A stretch of DNA of 64,000 bases from Zhongshania sp. R06B22 (GCF_040892595.1 NZ_JBFRYB010000001.1:2542001-2606000), one strand, 5' to 3'; positions 33,177-44,255 are shown, counted from the stretch's first letter. The notes: generated from the letters alone by a model not told the origin. Program-made: numbers and translations.

Positions 33177-34520
33177 ATGAATACACAAGAACCGCCACAA
33201 ACCCTCAGCGTCAGCCAATTAAATGGCCTGGCGAAACAATTACTAGAAGACTGCTTCGCTCAGGTCACTGTCAGTGGCGAGCTCTCCACCCTGTCGCGCC
33301 CAAGCTCCGGCCACTGGTATTTCACCCTAAAAGACGACCGCGCGCAGATCCGCTGCGCTTTCTTTAAAGGCCGCAATTCTCGGGTCAATTTTTCGCCCGA
33401 GCCCGGCCAACAGGTCAATGTTCGGGGCAAGGTCAGCCTGTATGAAGGTCGTGGCGACTACCAATTAATTGTCGAGAGTATGCAAGCCGCAGGCGCTGGC
33501 GCTTTAGCGCAAGCCTTCGAAAAACTCAAACAAGAGCTAATGGCCGCAGGGTGGTTTGACTCTGCCAACAAAAAACCGCTTCCAGACCATATTCGGCATA
33601 TTGCGGTGGTAACATCGCCCACCGGCGCTGCCATTCACGACATTCTATCAGTGTTTCAGCGACGCTGGCCCAGCATGCAGGTCAGCGTACTGCCGGTGTT
33701 AGTTCAGGGCGAACATGCCGCCCAACAAATCGCTAAAGCAGTATTGCAGGCCAATATTTGGCATAGCCAAGGCAAGAAAGATTTCGATGTGATTCTGGTC
33801 TCCCGCGGCGGTGGCTCCTTAGAGGATCTATGGCCCTTTAATGAGCGCATCGTCGCTGAAGCCATCTATAATTCCTCCTTACCCGTGGTTAGCGCGGTGG
33901 GCCACGAAGTGGATTTCAGTATCAGTGACTTTGTTGCCGATATTCGCGCAGCGACACCCTCAGCCGCCGCCGAGCTGCTGAGCCCAGACCAAAGTGAACT
34001 GATTTCTCGCTTGCAGTTGCTAAAAGGCCGACTGGCAAATAGCCAACTTCGCAGAATTTCTCGCTGGCGCGAACAACTGCTATCGCTGACGCGGCGCGTG
34101 CGCGACCCACGCAGCCAGTTGCGCGAACAAAGCCAGCGTCTAGATGATTTAGAGATTCGTCTTGGACGCCAATGGGAACAAGCACAGCGCCAACGCCAAC
34201 AGCGACTTGTTGCTGCAAATCAACAGCTCGCACTGCTAAACCCCGATCGCCAACTAAAAACCAAGCACCGAGATATTCAAGCTCTGCGCGGCCGCTTACA
34301 ACACGCAATGAAACAGCAGCTGCAGCAACCACGAATCGCCTTGAAGAATATGCAGCAGCAGCTCAAAACACTTGGGCCAGAACAAACCTTACACCGTGGC
34401 TACGCCATTATTAGCGACCACGACGGTGCAATAGTACGCGATGCCACTGAGCTAGAAAAAGGCCAGAAACTGCGCGCGAAATTTAGTAAAGGAACTGCTG
34501 AGCTTATTGTCGGGGAGTAA
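33177..34520 (+). CDS. xseA: Exodeoxyribonuclease VII large subunit
   Basis: XseA with XseB degrades single-stranded DNA. The 447 residues start with an OB-fold DNA-binding domain (about 8-105, including SSGHWYFTLKDDRAQIRCAFF) and continue in the nuclease domain with VVTSPTGAAIHD, SRGGGSLEDLWPFNE and SAVGHEVDFSISDFVAD, followed by a long coiled coil (about 270-400) and the C-terminal LHRGYAIISD. The ATG at 33177 is the only usable start; the next in-frame methionine is about 100 residues on. The start codon directly follows a -10 element. Confidence 0.96.
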   Translation: MNTQEPPQTLSVSQLNGLAKQLLEDCFAQVTVSGELSTLSRPSSGHWYFTLKDDRAQIRCAFFKGRNSRVNFSPEPGQQVNVRGKVSLYEGRGDYQLIVESMQAAGAGALAQAFEKLKQELMAAGWFDSANKKPLPDHIRHIAVVTSPTGAAIHDILSVFQRRWPSMQVSVLPVLVQGEHAAQQIAKAVLQANIWHSQGKKDFDVILVSRGGGSLEDLWPFNERIVAEAIYNSSLPVVSAVGHEVDFSISDFVADIRAATPSAAAELLSPDQSELISRLQLLKGRLANSQLRRISRWREQLLSLTRRVRDPRSQLREQSQRLDDLEIRLGRQWEQAQRQRQQRLVAANQQLALLNPDRQLKTKHRDIQALRGRLQHAMKQQLQQPRIALKNMQQQLKTLGPEQTLHRGYAIISDHDGAIVRDATELEKGQKLRAKFSKGTAELIVGE

Positions 34521-34606
34521 ATTATTTGAGGGGGCTATGCCGGATTAACCTACGGCGGCGCACGCAATCTAAAACAGCAATAGCTCACTGTATTAGAGAG
34601 CAGATG

Positions 34607-34635
34607 CAAAAGCGCCGGATGTTTAATCCGGCGCT
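34607..34635 (-). terminator. Terminator downstream of the CRP-family gene
   Basis: AGCGCCGGAT and ATCCGGCGCT pair perfectly around a five-base loop; a TTTT run follows on the minus strand only. It would end the CRP-family transcript and may also stop xseA reading through. Confidence 0.75.
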
Positions 34636-34682
34636 CCGATGCCTAGACCGGGGAAAGCCAAGCACTTTCCAAGCGATCTCCC

Positions 34683-34734
34683 CACACTATGATCCCACAC
34701 TATGATCCCAAACTATGATTCCAATTTATGATTA
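34683..34734. repeat. Four tandem 13-bp repeats next to the CRP-family stop codon
   Basis: Units start at 34683, 34696, 34709 and 34722. The first two are identical (CACACTATGATCC) and the next two carry two to four changes. The last unit runs into the stop codon of the CRP-family gene. Such short repeats often vary in copy number. Confidence 0.8.
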
Positions 34735-35385
34735 GTAGCTTTCTGGTAGCTTGCGCTTAATCACAATATGACGACCATCAACGTCGATGTACTCACCGAT
34801 AGTCAGATCTTTCAATATACGCGCCACCATCTCCCGCGAAGAGCCCACCCTATCGGCAATTTCTTGCTGGGTAAGTTTTTCCTCAATACGCATACTGCCA
34901 TCTTCTGCGGCAGGCTGCGCCAACCCGGTCAGCACTTTAACCACCCGTCCATAGACATCTTGTAGCGCCAAACTCTTAACATCATTTGTTAATTTACGAA
35001 TCCGGCGAGTCAGGTTTTTATTAAGAATGCGGGTGATATTGGGGTGTAGATCCAGTATCGCTTTAAAGTCTTCCTTATAAATAATGCGAACTTTACTGGT
35101 TTCCATCGCCCTTACCGACGCCGACCGCTTATCGTCGTCAAGCAGCGCTAATTCGCCAAAATAATCACCGTGCTCAAGAATATTCAAGACAAAATCTTTG
35201 CCACCCTTGTCACTGCAATATACTTTCACACGACCTGACTCGACCACATAAAGTGAGTCAGCGACATCACCTTCGTGGATCAAAACAGTATTTTTGGCAA
35301 ATTCACGCACCACACTGGTGTCGCGTAAAATCTGAATTTCTTCCGGCATCAGACCGTCAAATAAATCGACGTTTTCGATACTCAT
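34732..35385 (-). CDS. CRP/FNR-family transcriptional regulator
   Basis: The 217-residue product has a cyclic-nucleotide-binding-like beta barrel at about 10-125 (HEGDVADSLYVVESGRVKVY, then YFGELALLDDDKRSASVRA) and a CRP-type winged helix at about 150-210 with QQEIADRVGSSREMVARIL as the recognition region. FNR-type iron-sulphur cysteines are absent. The FGELALLDDDKRSASV stretch resembles the cAMP-binding pocket, so a nucleotide ligand is possible. I chose the ATG at 35385, preceded by GGGGA, rather than a longer frame from 35439. It is a different branch from Vfr/CRP and its targets are unknown. Confidence 0.88.
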   Translation of the reverse strand: MSIENVDLFDGLMPEEIQILRDTSVVREFAKNTVLIHEGDVADSLYVVESGRVKVYCSDKGGKDFVLNILEHGDYFGELALLDDDKRSASVRAMETSKVRIIYKEDFKAILDLHPNITRILNKNLTRRIRKLTNDVKSLALQDVYGRVVKVLTGLAQPAAEDGSMRIEEKLTQQEIADRVGSSREMVARILKDLTIGEYIDVDGRHIVIKRKLPESY

Positions 35386-35543
35386 CGTGTAAATCCCCAA
35401 TGCTAAATAGCGATAACAAACACTATAGCATAGTTGCACAAGTGACTGTCTAGACGGGTTTTATATCAAAATCCAAAGGCGTGAAATAGAGTTAAAGATA
35501 GCAAATCAGGCGCCACATTGGGCACCTGAAACGCGACACCAAA

Positions 35544-37040
35544 TTACTCTGGCCGCATATGGGGAAATAACAGCACGTCGCGAATCGAGGGCGCATCAGT
35601 GAACAACATAACCAATCTGTCGATACCAATACCCTCACCCGCCGTTGGCGGTAAGCCGTATTCAAGAGCCGCGATATAGTCGGCGTCATAATGCATAGCT
35701 TCGTCGTCGCCGCCGTCTTTCTCAGAAACCTGGGCCATAAAGCGCTCAGCCTGGTCTTCAGAGTCATTTAACTCCGAGAAGCCATTTGCCAATTCTCTGC
35801 CGCCAACGAAAAACTCAAAGCGATCGGTGACAAAGGGATTATCATCATTGCGGCGCGCCAGCGGCGACACTTCTGTTGGGTATTCGGTAATAAAGGTCGG
35901 CTGATCCAATTTGTGCTCAACCGTCTCTTCAAAAATTTCGATCTGTATCTTACCCAAGCCCCAGCTGTCTTTAACATCGACGCCCAGCTTTTTGGCAATG
36001 GCGCTTGCCTGCGCCATATCAGCCAATTGCGCTGCGCTAATATCAGCGTTGAACTGAAGCACGGAATCGAACACCGAAAGACGAGTAAATGGCTGCGCCA
36101 AATCGTATTCGCTGCCCTGATAGTTAATCGTTGTGGTACCCAATACTTCCTGCGCCGTATTGCGCAACATCGCCTCGGTCAAATCCATCATGTCTTTGTA
36201 GTCTGCATAGGCCTGATAGAATTCGATCATGGTGAATTCTGGGTTATGCCGAGTTGAAAGACCTTCGTTGCGGAAGTTGCGGTTAATCTCAAATACCCGC
36301 TCAATACCACCGACAACCAAGCGCTTAAGGTACAGCTCTGGCGCGATACGCAAATACATATCCATGCTCAAGGCATTGTGATGTGTCACAAACGGACGCG
36401 CGCTCGCACCGCCGGGAATCACTTGCATCATCGGCGTTTCCACTTCAACAAAATCGCGCTGCTGCAAGAAGTTACGGATCGAGCTGATCATTTTTGAGCG
36501 AATCGCAAAAGTACGACGCGACGATTCATTCATGATCAAATCGACATATCGCTGACGATAACGAATCTCTTGATCTTGCAAGCCATGAAACTTATCTGGC
36601 AGCGGGCGCAAAGATTTAGTCAGCAGTGACGTCTCTTTCATATAAACGTAGAGATCGCCCTTGCCAGATTTGTGCACTGGGCCGGTGGCAGAAATAATAT
36701 CGCCGATGTCCCAAGTTTTGATTTCGTCGGCTAACTCTTCAGGAAACTGCTTTTTATCAACATAAACTTGAATCCGCCCCGACATATCTTGTAAGACCAT
36801 AAACGGCCCACGCTTTGCCATGATCCGGCCCGCAATACTGGCCTGACGGTCTAAAGCCTCTAACTCGTCCTTGCCCTTCTCACCCAGTTCAGCTTGGAGG
36901 CGGTCGGCATAGTCTTCACGACGAAAATGATTTGGGAAGGCATTGCGCTTCTCGCGGATCGCCGACAATTTGGCGCGGCGCTCGGCTATAAGACGATTCT
37001 CTTCCTGAACGTGTTCAGCTTCGTTGTGCTGTTCTGACAT
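35544..37040 (-). CDS. lysS: Lysine--tRNA ligase LysS (class II)
   Basis: LysS charges tRNA-Lys. The 498 residues have an N-terminal OB-fold anticodon-binding domain ([17 protein letters not shown]) and the class II catalytic core with motif 2 ([21 protein letters not shown], split here) and motif 3 ([13 protein letters not shown]). AAGGA precedes the ATG. It follows prfB by 86 bp, the usual prfB-lysS pair. Confidence 0.98.
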   Translation of the reverse strand: MSEQHNEAEHVQEENRLIAERRAKLSAIREKRNAFPNHFRREDYADRLQAELGEKGKDELEALDRQASIAGRIMAKRGPFMVLQDMSGRIQVYVDKKQFPEELADEIKTWDIGDIISATGPVHKSGKGDLYVYMKETSLLTKSLRPLPDKFHGLQDQEIRYRQRYVDLIMNESSRRTFAIRSKMISSIRNFLQQRDFVEVETPMMQVIPGGASARPFVTHHNALSMDMYLRIAPELYLKRLVVGGIERVFEINRNFRNEGLSTRHNPEFTMIEFYQAYADYKDMMDLTEAMLRNTAQEVLGTTTINYQGSEYDLAQPFTRLSVFDSVLQFNADISAAQLADMAQASAIAKKLGVDVKDSWGLGKIQIEIFEETVEHKLDQPTFITEYPTEVSPLARRNDDNPFVTDRFEFFVGGRELANGFSELNDSEDQAERFMAQVSEKDGGDDEAMHYDADYIAALEYGLPPTAGEGIGIDRLVMLFTDAPSIRDVLLFPHMRPE

Positions 37041-37126
37041 GGTACATTCCTTGGGTCACACGCGTTCAAAGTAGCGTTAGACATTAAATAAAAAGGTGTT
37101 TTTAGGGTTTGTAATACCAACTAAAA

Positions 37127-38225
37127 TTACAAACCGCTCTTCAAGCTCGCTTCCATAAACTGATCTAAATCACCGTCTAATACCGCGCCACAATTGCTGG
37201 TCTGCACATTGGTTCGCAAGTCTTTTATCCGCTGATCATCTAAAACATAAGAGCGAATTTGGCTGCCCCAGCCGATATCCGACTTGCTGTCTTCCAGCTC
37301 CTGTGCAGCGCTGTTGCGCTTTTGCATTTCTAATTCGTAGAGCTTTGCTTTAAGCATTTTCCAAGCACTGTCGCGGTTCTGATGCTGCGATCTCTGGTTC
37401 TGACACTGCACCACAATATTAGTGGGAACATGGGTTAAACGCACTGCCGAATCAGTTTTGTTGATATGCTGACCACCGGCGCCGCTGGCGCGATAAGTAT
37501 CGGTACGCACATCTGAGGGATTGATATCAATTTCGATATCGTCATCTATTTCAGGCGAAATAAATACCGAGCAAAAAGAGGTATGGCGGCGGCTACCAGA
37601 ATCGAATGGCGACTTTCGTACCAAGCGATGAACACCGGTTTCGGTGCGCAACCAACCAAAGGCATACTCGCCCTGTACGTGAATGGTCGCACTTTTAATA
37701 CCGGCCACTTCGCCGTCAGACAGTTCAACTAAATCCGCTTTAAAGCCCCGACTTTCACACCAGCGCAAGTACATGCGCAAAACCATATTGGCCCAGTCTT
37801 GCGCCTCAGTGCCACCCGAGCCCGATTGAATATCAAGATAGCAATTATTGGCATCCATCTCACCGGAAAACATGCGGCGAAATTCTAAGCTTGCGAGTGA
37901 GCGTTCAAGCCGATCTACGTCGACCAGCATTGCGCTAATCGTTTCATCGTCGCCGTCTTCAACGGCCATATCAAGCAGCTCACTGCAGTCTGCAACGCCA
38001 GTATCTAGCTCTTCGATAGTCGCCACAACCGCCTCTAGCGATGCACGCTCGCGCCCCAATTCTTGGGCACGCTTTGGATCATCCCAGGCTTTGGGATCGC
38101 CCAGCTCCAGCTCAACTTCGGTTAAGCGCTCTTTCTTGTTGGCATAGTCAAAGATACCCCCGAAGCACGTCGGTTCTTTCACCCATGCTTTTGAGAGATT
38201 GGCGTATGGCGTTAACTTCTAACAT
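37127..38225 (-). CDS. prfB: Peptide chain release factor 2, with programmed +1 frameshift
   Basis: RF2 ends translation at UGA and UAA. The true gene starts at ATG 38225 and reads 25 codons, ending in the frame-0 peptide TDVLRGYL, then meets CTT-TGA-C. Skipping one base at 38150 continues with GAC at 38149, giving 340 more residues and a 365-residue protein, the exact length of E. coli RF2. The SPF-type recognition motif region ([17 protein letters not shown]) and the catalytic GGQ in SGAGGQHIN are present. Reading only the second frame from 38182 would give a false N-terminus (MKEPTCFGG). It is followed by lysS. Confidence 0.97.
38148..38161 (-). promoter_or_regulatory. prfB autoregulatory frameshift site
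   Basis: On the minus strand the site reads GGGGG-TAT-CTT-TGA-C. The G run acts as an internal Shine-Dalgarno element three bases before the CTT slip codon, and the in-frame TGA at 38150-38148 is read slowly when RF2 is scarce, favouring the +1 shift. Confidence 0.95.
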
Positions 38226-38363
38226 TGAGCAACATCCGGTAAGACGTGGAAAAGGCGGGCATTTTACCTGATGAGGGGCACTGAGCAAAGCTTAGTCAGG
38301 AATTGGCTACACACTGGTGATTAACAGCGTTGTTCCTGAGATACGCGGCGTGCAATTTTAGGG

Positions 38364-40109
38364 TCAATCGGTCGCTGCTTGGAGGTGCTCAACCAACAAT
38401 TGAACCGATAAGCGCTCTCTAAACAAGTTGCTGTCGAGTTTATAAACCACATCAATCTCATCAACCTGTTCATTTGGCCATACCGCGGTATCGATATTGA
38501 AGGCAATAGCATCAATGATTTGCTGACTAAAGTCCCCGTTTTCAGATAGCGGTGCTAACACCATTTTCAAATGGCGCTGGCCGACGATACGTTGCTGGAC
38601 AAGGCGAAAGCGGCCATGAAATTTGGGCTCCGGAAAATTTTGCCCCCAAGGCCCTGCGCTGCGTAACAACTCCGCGTGCTCAATAGAAAAATCTTCCGGC
38701 TGAAGCTCGCCGTCGCTGTAAACCGCCGCAATGAGCTGCTCTTCACTGGTTAACTCTGCCACAATCGCATCGAAAGCCGCTTCAAAACGCGAGTAGTCCG
38801 CCTTGGCCAAACTTAAGCCCGCCGCCATAGCGTGGCCGCCAAATTTATTTAGCAAACCCGGATTGCGCTTGGCCAATAGATCTAAAGCATCGCGCAGATG
38901 TAAGCCCGGTATCGATCTTGCCGAGCCTTTCATCTCGTGATCATCAGCATCGGCAAAGGCGATGACCGGTCGGTGGTAGCGGTCTTTAATCCGCGAAGCC
39001 AAAATTCCCACCACGCCCTGATGCCACGTAGGATCGTAAAGGCAGATACCGTTGGGAATATTACTGGCATCAAGCTGTAAATGCGCCAACACCTTCATGG
39101 CGTCATCTTTCATACTTTGTTCGATGGCACGGCGCTCGCGATTTAAGTCATCAAGCTCCGCAGCCAAACTGAGTGCCACATCCTCGTCATCCGTCAATAA
39201 ACACCGAATACCAAGACTAATATCATCCAGCCGACCCGCAGCATTCAGACGTGGACCAAGGGCAAAGCCCATATCCGCCGCCACTAAGCGGCTCGCTTCT
39301 TTACCGGCAACGCGGAGTAAAGCCCTAATACCAGGGCGACATCGACCGGCGCGAATCCGTCGTAAACCCTGCGCCACCAATACCCGATTAGTCTGTTCGA
39401 GTGGCACCACATCAGCCACAGTGCCAAGGGCAACAAGATCTAATAACTCGGCTAAATTCGGTTCTATACGCGCATCTGAGAACCAAGCGCGCTCGCGCAA
39501 TTCGCTGCGCAGCGCCAACAAAACATAGAACATAACCCCGACACCCGCCAGGGACTTTGCGGGAAACGGGCAACCATGCTGATTGGGATTCACAATAGCT
39601 GCGGCGGCGGGCAGTGAATCGCCCGGCAAATGGTGATCAGTCACCAGCACCGGAATACCTAGCTTGGCCGCTGCGGCAACCCCTTCAATGCTAGAGATGC
39701 CATTGTCGACGGTGATAATTAAATCCGGTTTACGCTCAGCGGCGACCGCGACAATTTCAGGCGTCAGCCCATAGCCATACTCAAAACGATTGGGAACCAA
39801 ATAATCTACATGCACTGCGCCCAAGGCACGCAAGCCTAGCAGGCCCACGGTGGTGCTGGTTGCACCATCGCAGTCAAAATCACCCACAATTAATAGTCGT
39901 TTTTGATTTTGAATAGCATCAGCCAGTAATGCGCAAGCCGCCGTCATACCTTTCATGTCAGGCTTGGGAAGCTGCTCTAAACCGGTCTCGATATCGCTAT
40001 CGCGAAGCACGCCACGGGCGCCGTATAGCTTTTGCAGCAAGAGAGGAACCGTCGCAGAAAATTCTGTGACGGCGGGAGTACGCAAAATAATGTCAGGAAA
40101 GTCGGCCAC
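38364..40109 (-). CDS. recJ: Single-stranded-DNA-specific exonuclease RecJ
   Basis: RecJ degrades single-stranded DNA 5' to 3' in recombination and mismatch repair. The 581-residue DHH-family protein shows the motifs VGDFDCDGATSTTVGLL, ITVDNGISS, VTDHHLPGD and, in the DHHA1 half, GGHAMAAGLSL. The C-terminal OB-fold region follows. It begins 3 bp after thrC ends, an arrangement kept in Pseudomonas (hom-thrC-recJ), so the three are probably co-transcribed. Confidence 0.96.
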   Translation of the reverse strand: MADFPDIILRTPAVTEFSATVPLLLQKLYGARGVLRDSDIETGLEQLPKPDMKGMTAACALLADAIQNQKRLLIVGDFDCDGATSTTVGLLGLRALGAVHVDYLVPNRFEYGYGLTPEIVAVAAERKPDLIITVDNGISSIEGVAAAAKLGIPVLVTDHHLPGDSLPAAAAIVNPNQHGCPFPAKSLAGVGVMFYVLLALRSELRERAWFSDARIEPNLAELLDLVALGTVADVVPLEQTNRVLVAQGLRRIRAGRCRPGIRALLRVAGKEASRLVAADMGFALGPRLNAAGRLDDISLGIRCLLTDDEDVALSLAAELDDLNRERRAIEQSMKDDAMKVLAHLQLDASNIPNGICLYDPTWHQGVVGILASRIKDRYHRPVIAFADADDHEMKGSARSIPGLHLRDALDLLAKRNPGLLNKFGGHAMAAGLSLAKADYSRFEAAFDAIVAELTSEEQLIAAVYSDGELQPEDFSIEHAELLRSAGPWGQNFPEPKFHGRFRLVQQRIVGQRHLKMVLAPLSENGDFSQQIIDAIAFNIDTAVWPNEQVDEIDVVYKLDSNLFRERLSVQLLVEHLQAATD

Positions 40110-40112
40110 TAC

Positions 40113-41510
40113 CTAGGCGCGGATATTGGCAGCGATAAACGCGTGAACATCCTTTATATTATTATCGACAACTTCATAGCGCTCTTCCAGGTCGAACAAG
40201 TCACTCATATGATGCGGTAGTGCCGGCGCATGCGGGTAGCCAGCCTTCATCACAGCTTCTGGAAATTTAGCCGGATGCGCAGTTGCCAAGGTAATCATCG
40301 GCGTTGCTGTGTTGCGACGGCACTCACGCGCCGCCTTTACCCCAATCGCTGAATGCGGATCTAGCAGGTACTCGCTAGCATCGTACACCGAGGCAATCGT
40401 CTCCATGGTCGCCGCATCGTCGACACCATAGCTGTCGAACAAGCCGCGAACTTTGGCAAATGCGCTATCTGGGATAGACACGGTTTCGGTATTCATACGC
40501 TGCATCAGATCAGCGATAGCAGCGCTGTCGCGGTCATAGCAATCAAACAACATGCGCTCAAAATTACTAGACATCACAATATCCATACTCGGAGATAGAG
40601 TATGTTGCAGCTCGTGCTTTTCGAATTTATTAGCACTAATGAAGCGATGCAAAATATCGTTTTGGTTGGTGGCTACAACTAGCTGCTCTATAGGTAAACC
40701 CATGCGTTTGGCTAAATAACCGGCGTAAATATCACCAAAGTTACCGGTGGGCACCGAAAAACTTACCGAGCGATCTGGCGCACCCACCGCATAAGCGGCA
40801 TAAAAGTAATAGACGATCTGAGCCATAATTCGCGCCCAGTTGATGGAGTTCACCGCCACCAATTGCCGACCATCAGGCAAAAAGCTTTGGTCGGCAAAAC
40901 TGGCTTTGACCATGGCTTGACAGTGATCAAAGTTACCGCGCAAAGCAATATTATGAATATTGTCGCCCACGACGGTGGTCATCTGGCGACGCTGTACTTC
41001 TGACACCCGCTGATATGGATGCAAAATGAAAATATCGATATTACTGCAACGCTTGCAGCCTTGAATGGCAGCCGAACCGGTATCGCCAGAGGTTGCACCC
41101 ATAATCACGACTTTCTGCTGGCGACGCTCTACGATGTAATCCAGCAAGCGGCCCAACATCTGCAAAGCAAAATCTTTAAACGCCAAGGTCGGACCCTGGA
41201 ACAACTCTAAGATCCACTCATTGCGATCGAGTTGCACTAAGGGTGCAATCGCTGGGTGGCGGAAATCCACATAGGTATCATCGATAATGGCTTTGAGATC
41301 ATCATCAGGAATACAGCCGCCGATAAAGGGCTGGATTATTTGGAAAGCCAGATCGGTATAAGACAGCGATGACCACGCCGCAATCTGTTCTTTACTGTAT
41401 TCAGGAAGGGCTTCAGGTACATACAAGCCGCCGTCTGGTGCCAAACCAGTTAGCAAAACATCTTCAAAGTTCAGGGCGGGCGCCTTGCCACGAGTACTTA
41501 TATATTTCAC
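40113..41510 (-). CDS. thrC: Threonine synthase ThrC
   Basis: ThrC converts O-phosphohomoserine to threonine with PLP. The 465-residue protein has the PLP lysine in LAFKDFALQ, the phosphate loop ATSGDTGSAA and SVPTGNFGDIYAGY. The long form matches the gammaproteobacterial type. It follows hom across 102 bp that contain a small GGGAC/GTCCC hairpin at 41581-41593. Confidence 0.97.
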   Translation of the reverse strand: MKYISTRGKAPALNFEDVLLTGLAPDGGLYVPEALPEYSKEQIAAWSSLSYTDLAFQIIQPFIGGCIPDDDLKAIIDDTYVDFRHPAIAPLVQLDRNEWILELFQGPTLAFKDFALQMLGRLLDYIVERRQQKVVIMGATSGDTGSAAIQGCKRCSNIDIFILHPYQRVSEVQRRQMTTVVGDNIHNIALRGNFDHCQAMVKASFADQSFLPDGRQLVAVNSINWARIMAQIVYYFYAAYAVGAPDRSVSFSVPTGNFGDIYAGYLAKRMGLPIEQLVVATNQNDILHRFISANKFEKHELQHTLSPSMDIVMSSNFERMLFDCYDRDSAAIADLMQRMNTETVSIPDSAFAKVRGLFDSYGVDDAATMETIASVYDASEYLLDPHSAIGVKAARECRRNTATPMITLATAHPAKFPEAVMKAGYPHAPALPHHMSDLFDLEERYEVVDNNIKDVHAFIAANIRA

Positions 41511-41612
41511 TGAATGTAACTCTCGATATTCGTTAAATTAAGATGGGTAGAACGCAATAACTCTCTAATTTAGCAAAGAAGGGACAATGTCCCTCCTACT
41601 ACCCACCGTCTA

Positions 41613-42923
41613 TCAGCCTGCTAGTGATTCCACGCGAATACGTGTTACTTCACCCACAATGCTTTCTAGGCCTTCGATCTGAGTTACCGCAGCCGACAAT
41701 TTAGCTTCAATTGTGCGGTTAGTCAGAATAATCATGGGCACTAAGTTAGCGCCATCAGCAGGCTCTTTTTGAATCAATGCTTCAATACTAATTCCGCCGT
41801 CGCTCAAAATTTGGGCAACTTTAGACAGGACGCCAGGCTTATCGACCGCGGCCATACGCAAGTAGTACGCAGTCTCAACTGCATCAATTGGCAATACCGG
41901 ATGCGCACTCAAGGAGGCACTATGGAATGACAAATAAGGGACGCGATTACTTTGCTGTGCACTCAAGGTGCGGGCAACATCAATAATATCAGCAACCACG
42001 GCAGATGCCGTAGGCTCGCCGCCAGCACCAGCCCCATAATACAAGGTAGGCCCGACTGCATCTGACTGCACTAGCACCGCATTCATAACGCCATTCACAT
42101 TCGCAATCAGGCGCTTCTCTGGAATTAAGGTTGGGTGGACACGCAGTTCAATGCCTTCGCTTGTGTCACGAGCAATACCCAAATGTTTGATGCGGTAACC
42201 GAGTTCCTCGGCATAGATCACATCTTCCTGAACAATCCGGCTAATACCTTCGGTAAAAACTTTGTCAAATTGCAGCGGTATACCAAAAGCCAAGGACGCC
42301 AGAATCACCAATTTGTGTGCGGCATCAATGCCCTCAACATCAAATGTTGGATCAGCCTCGGCATAACCTAGAGCCTGCGCCTCAGCTAAGACGTCTGCAA
42401 AATCTCGGCCTTTTTCGCGCATTTCAGACAGAATAAAGTTGCCAGTGCCGTTAATAATACCCGCCAACCACTGAATTTTATTCCCGGCCAAACCTTCCCG
42501 CAGCGCTTTAATAATGGGAATACCACCGGCTACTGCCGCTTCAAAGGCAACAGTGACGCCCTTCTCAGCCGCTGCTGCAAAAATCTCATTGCCATGCTCG
42601 GCGATCAGCGCTTTATTCGCGGTGACGACGTGCTTGCCATTGGCAATCGCGCGCAAAACCAGCTCTTTTGCCACCGTGGTGCCACCGATCAATTCAACCA
42701 AAATATCGATATCAGGGTTATCAGCGACCTCAAAAACATCGCGCACCATAGCAATATCACCCACGCTACAGTTGGGGTTGTCGCGGCGGCTACCTACTTG
42801 CGTCACAATAATTTCGGCACCTACCCGCGCTGAAATTTCTGCCGCATTTCTCGCCAACACCGTAAATGTGCCGCTACCGACGGTTCCTAAACCACATATT
42901 CCTACTTTGACCGAATCCACCAC
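41613..42923 (-). CDS. hom: Homoserine dehydrogenase
   Basis: Hom reduces aspartate semialdehyde to homoserine, the branch to threonine and methionine. The 436 residues begin with the NAD(P)-binding GICGLGTVGSG, contain the catalytic region (INGTGNFILSEM then GYAEADPTFDVEG) and end with an ACT domain at about 355-425 (MAAVDKPGVLSKVAQIL) that usually mediates threonine feedback. It is monofunctional, with no aspartokinase domain. Normally dsbC and xerD lie just upstream; here an acyl-CoA cluster intervenes. Confidence 0.97.
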   Translation of the reverse strand: MVDSVKVGICGLGTVGSGTFTVLARNAAEISARVGAEIIVTQVGSRRDNPNCSVGDIAMVRDVFEVADNPDIDILVELIGGTTVAKELVLRAIANGKHVVTANKALIAEHGNEIFAAAAEKGVTVAFEAAVAGGIPIIKALREGLAGNKIQWLAGIINGTGNFILSEMREKGRDFADVLAEAQALGYAEADPTFDVEGIDAAHKLVILASLAFGIPLQFDKVFTEGISRIVQEDVIYAEELGYRIKHLGIARDTSEGIELRVHPTLIPEKRLIANVNGVMNAVLVQSDAVGPTLYYGAGAGGEPTASAVVADIIDVARTLSAQQSNRVPYLSFHSASLSAHPVLPIDAVETAYYLRMAAVDKPGVLSKVAQILSDGGISIEALIQKEPADGANLVPMIILTNRTIEAKLSAAVTQIEGLESIVGEVTRIRVESLAG

Positions 42924-43128
42924 TGCTCCTTAAACGTCAGGTAATACCTTGGGCGCGTCGCTCATGCCTGTCCACGCCAGCAAGCGCATGGACGACCGAG
43001 AGTAATTTCCACCCGAAAGGAGTGCATTTTAGTCAAGCTGAGGCGCTAAGGCTATGGGCGACAACAATTCAGGCCAGTTAATTCTGTACCATTTCACTTC
43101 TTGAAGAAAAAATAGCGGATTACATAGC

Positions 43129-43157
43129 AAAACAGCCACCTAAACGGCAGCTGTTTT
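43129..43157 (-). terminator. Terminator-like hairpin ending the acyl-CoA cluster
   Basis: On the minus strand AAAACAGCTGCC pairs with GGTGGCTGTTTT around a five-base loop, with two G-T pairs. The T run lies in the descending arm. It is 43 bp after the last gene of the cluster. Confidence 0.65.
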
Positions 43158-43200
43158 ACAAGGAAACACACTTTATAAACTCAGCCTCAAGACCGCGATC

Positions 43201-44190
<990 letters not shown>

Positions 44191-44212
44191 TTATGTAAAT
44201 TATTGTCGGCAT

Positions 44213-44255
44213 CTGTGCCTAATGTAAGGAATGAAACGCCTTACATTAGGCACAG
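44213..44255. repeat. Perfect 17-bp inverted repeat between thiolase and NQO genes
   Basis: CTGTGCCTAATGTAAGG at 44213-44229 and its exact complement at 44239-44255 surround a nine-base loop. It starts 6 bp after the thiolase stop. No T run follows, so it may be an mRNA stabiliser, a processing site or an operator rather than a plain terminator. Confidence 0.8.

Noticed and set aside
38127..38182. Alternative prfB start at 38182 giving MKEPTCFGG
   Set aside because: This part of the frame is the antisense of the programmed frameshift context; the frame-0 start at 38225 matches RF2 and the shift site is canonical.
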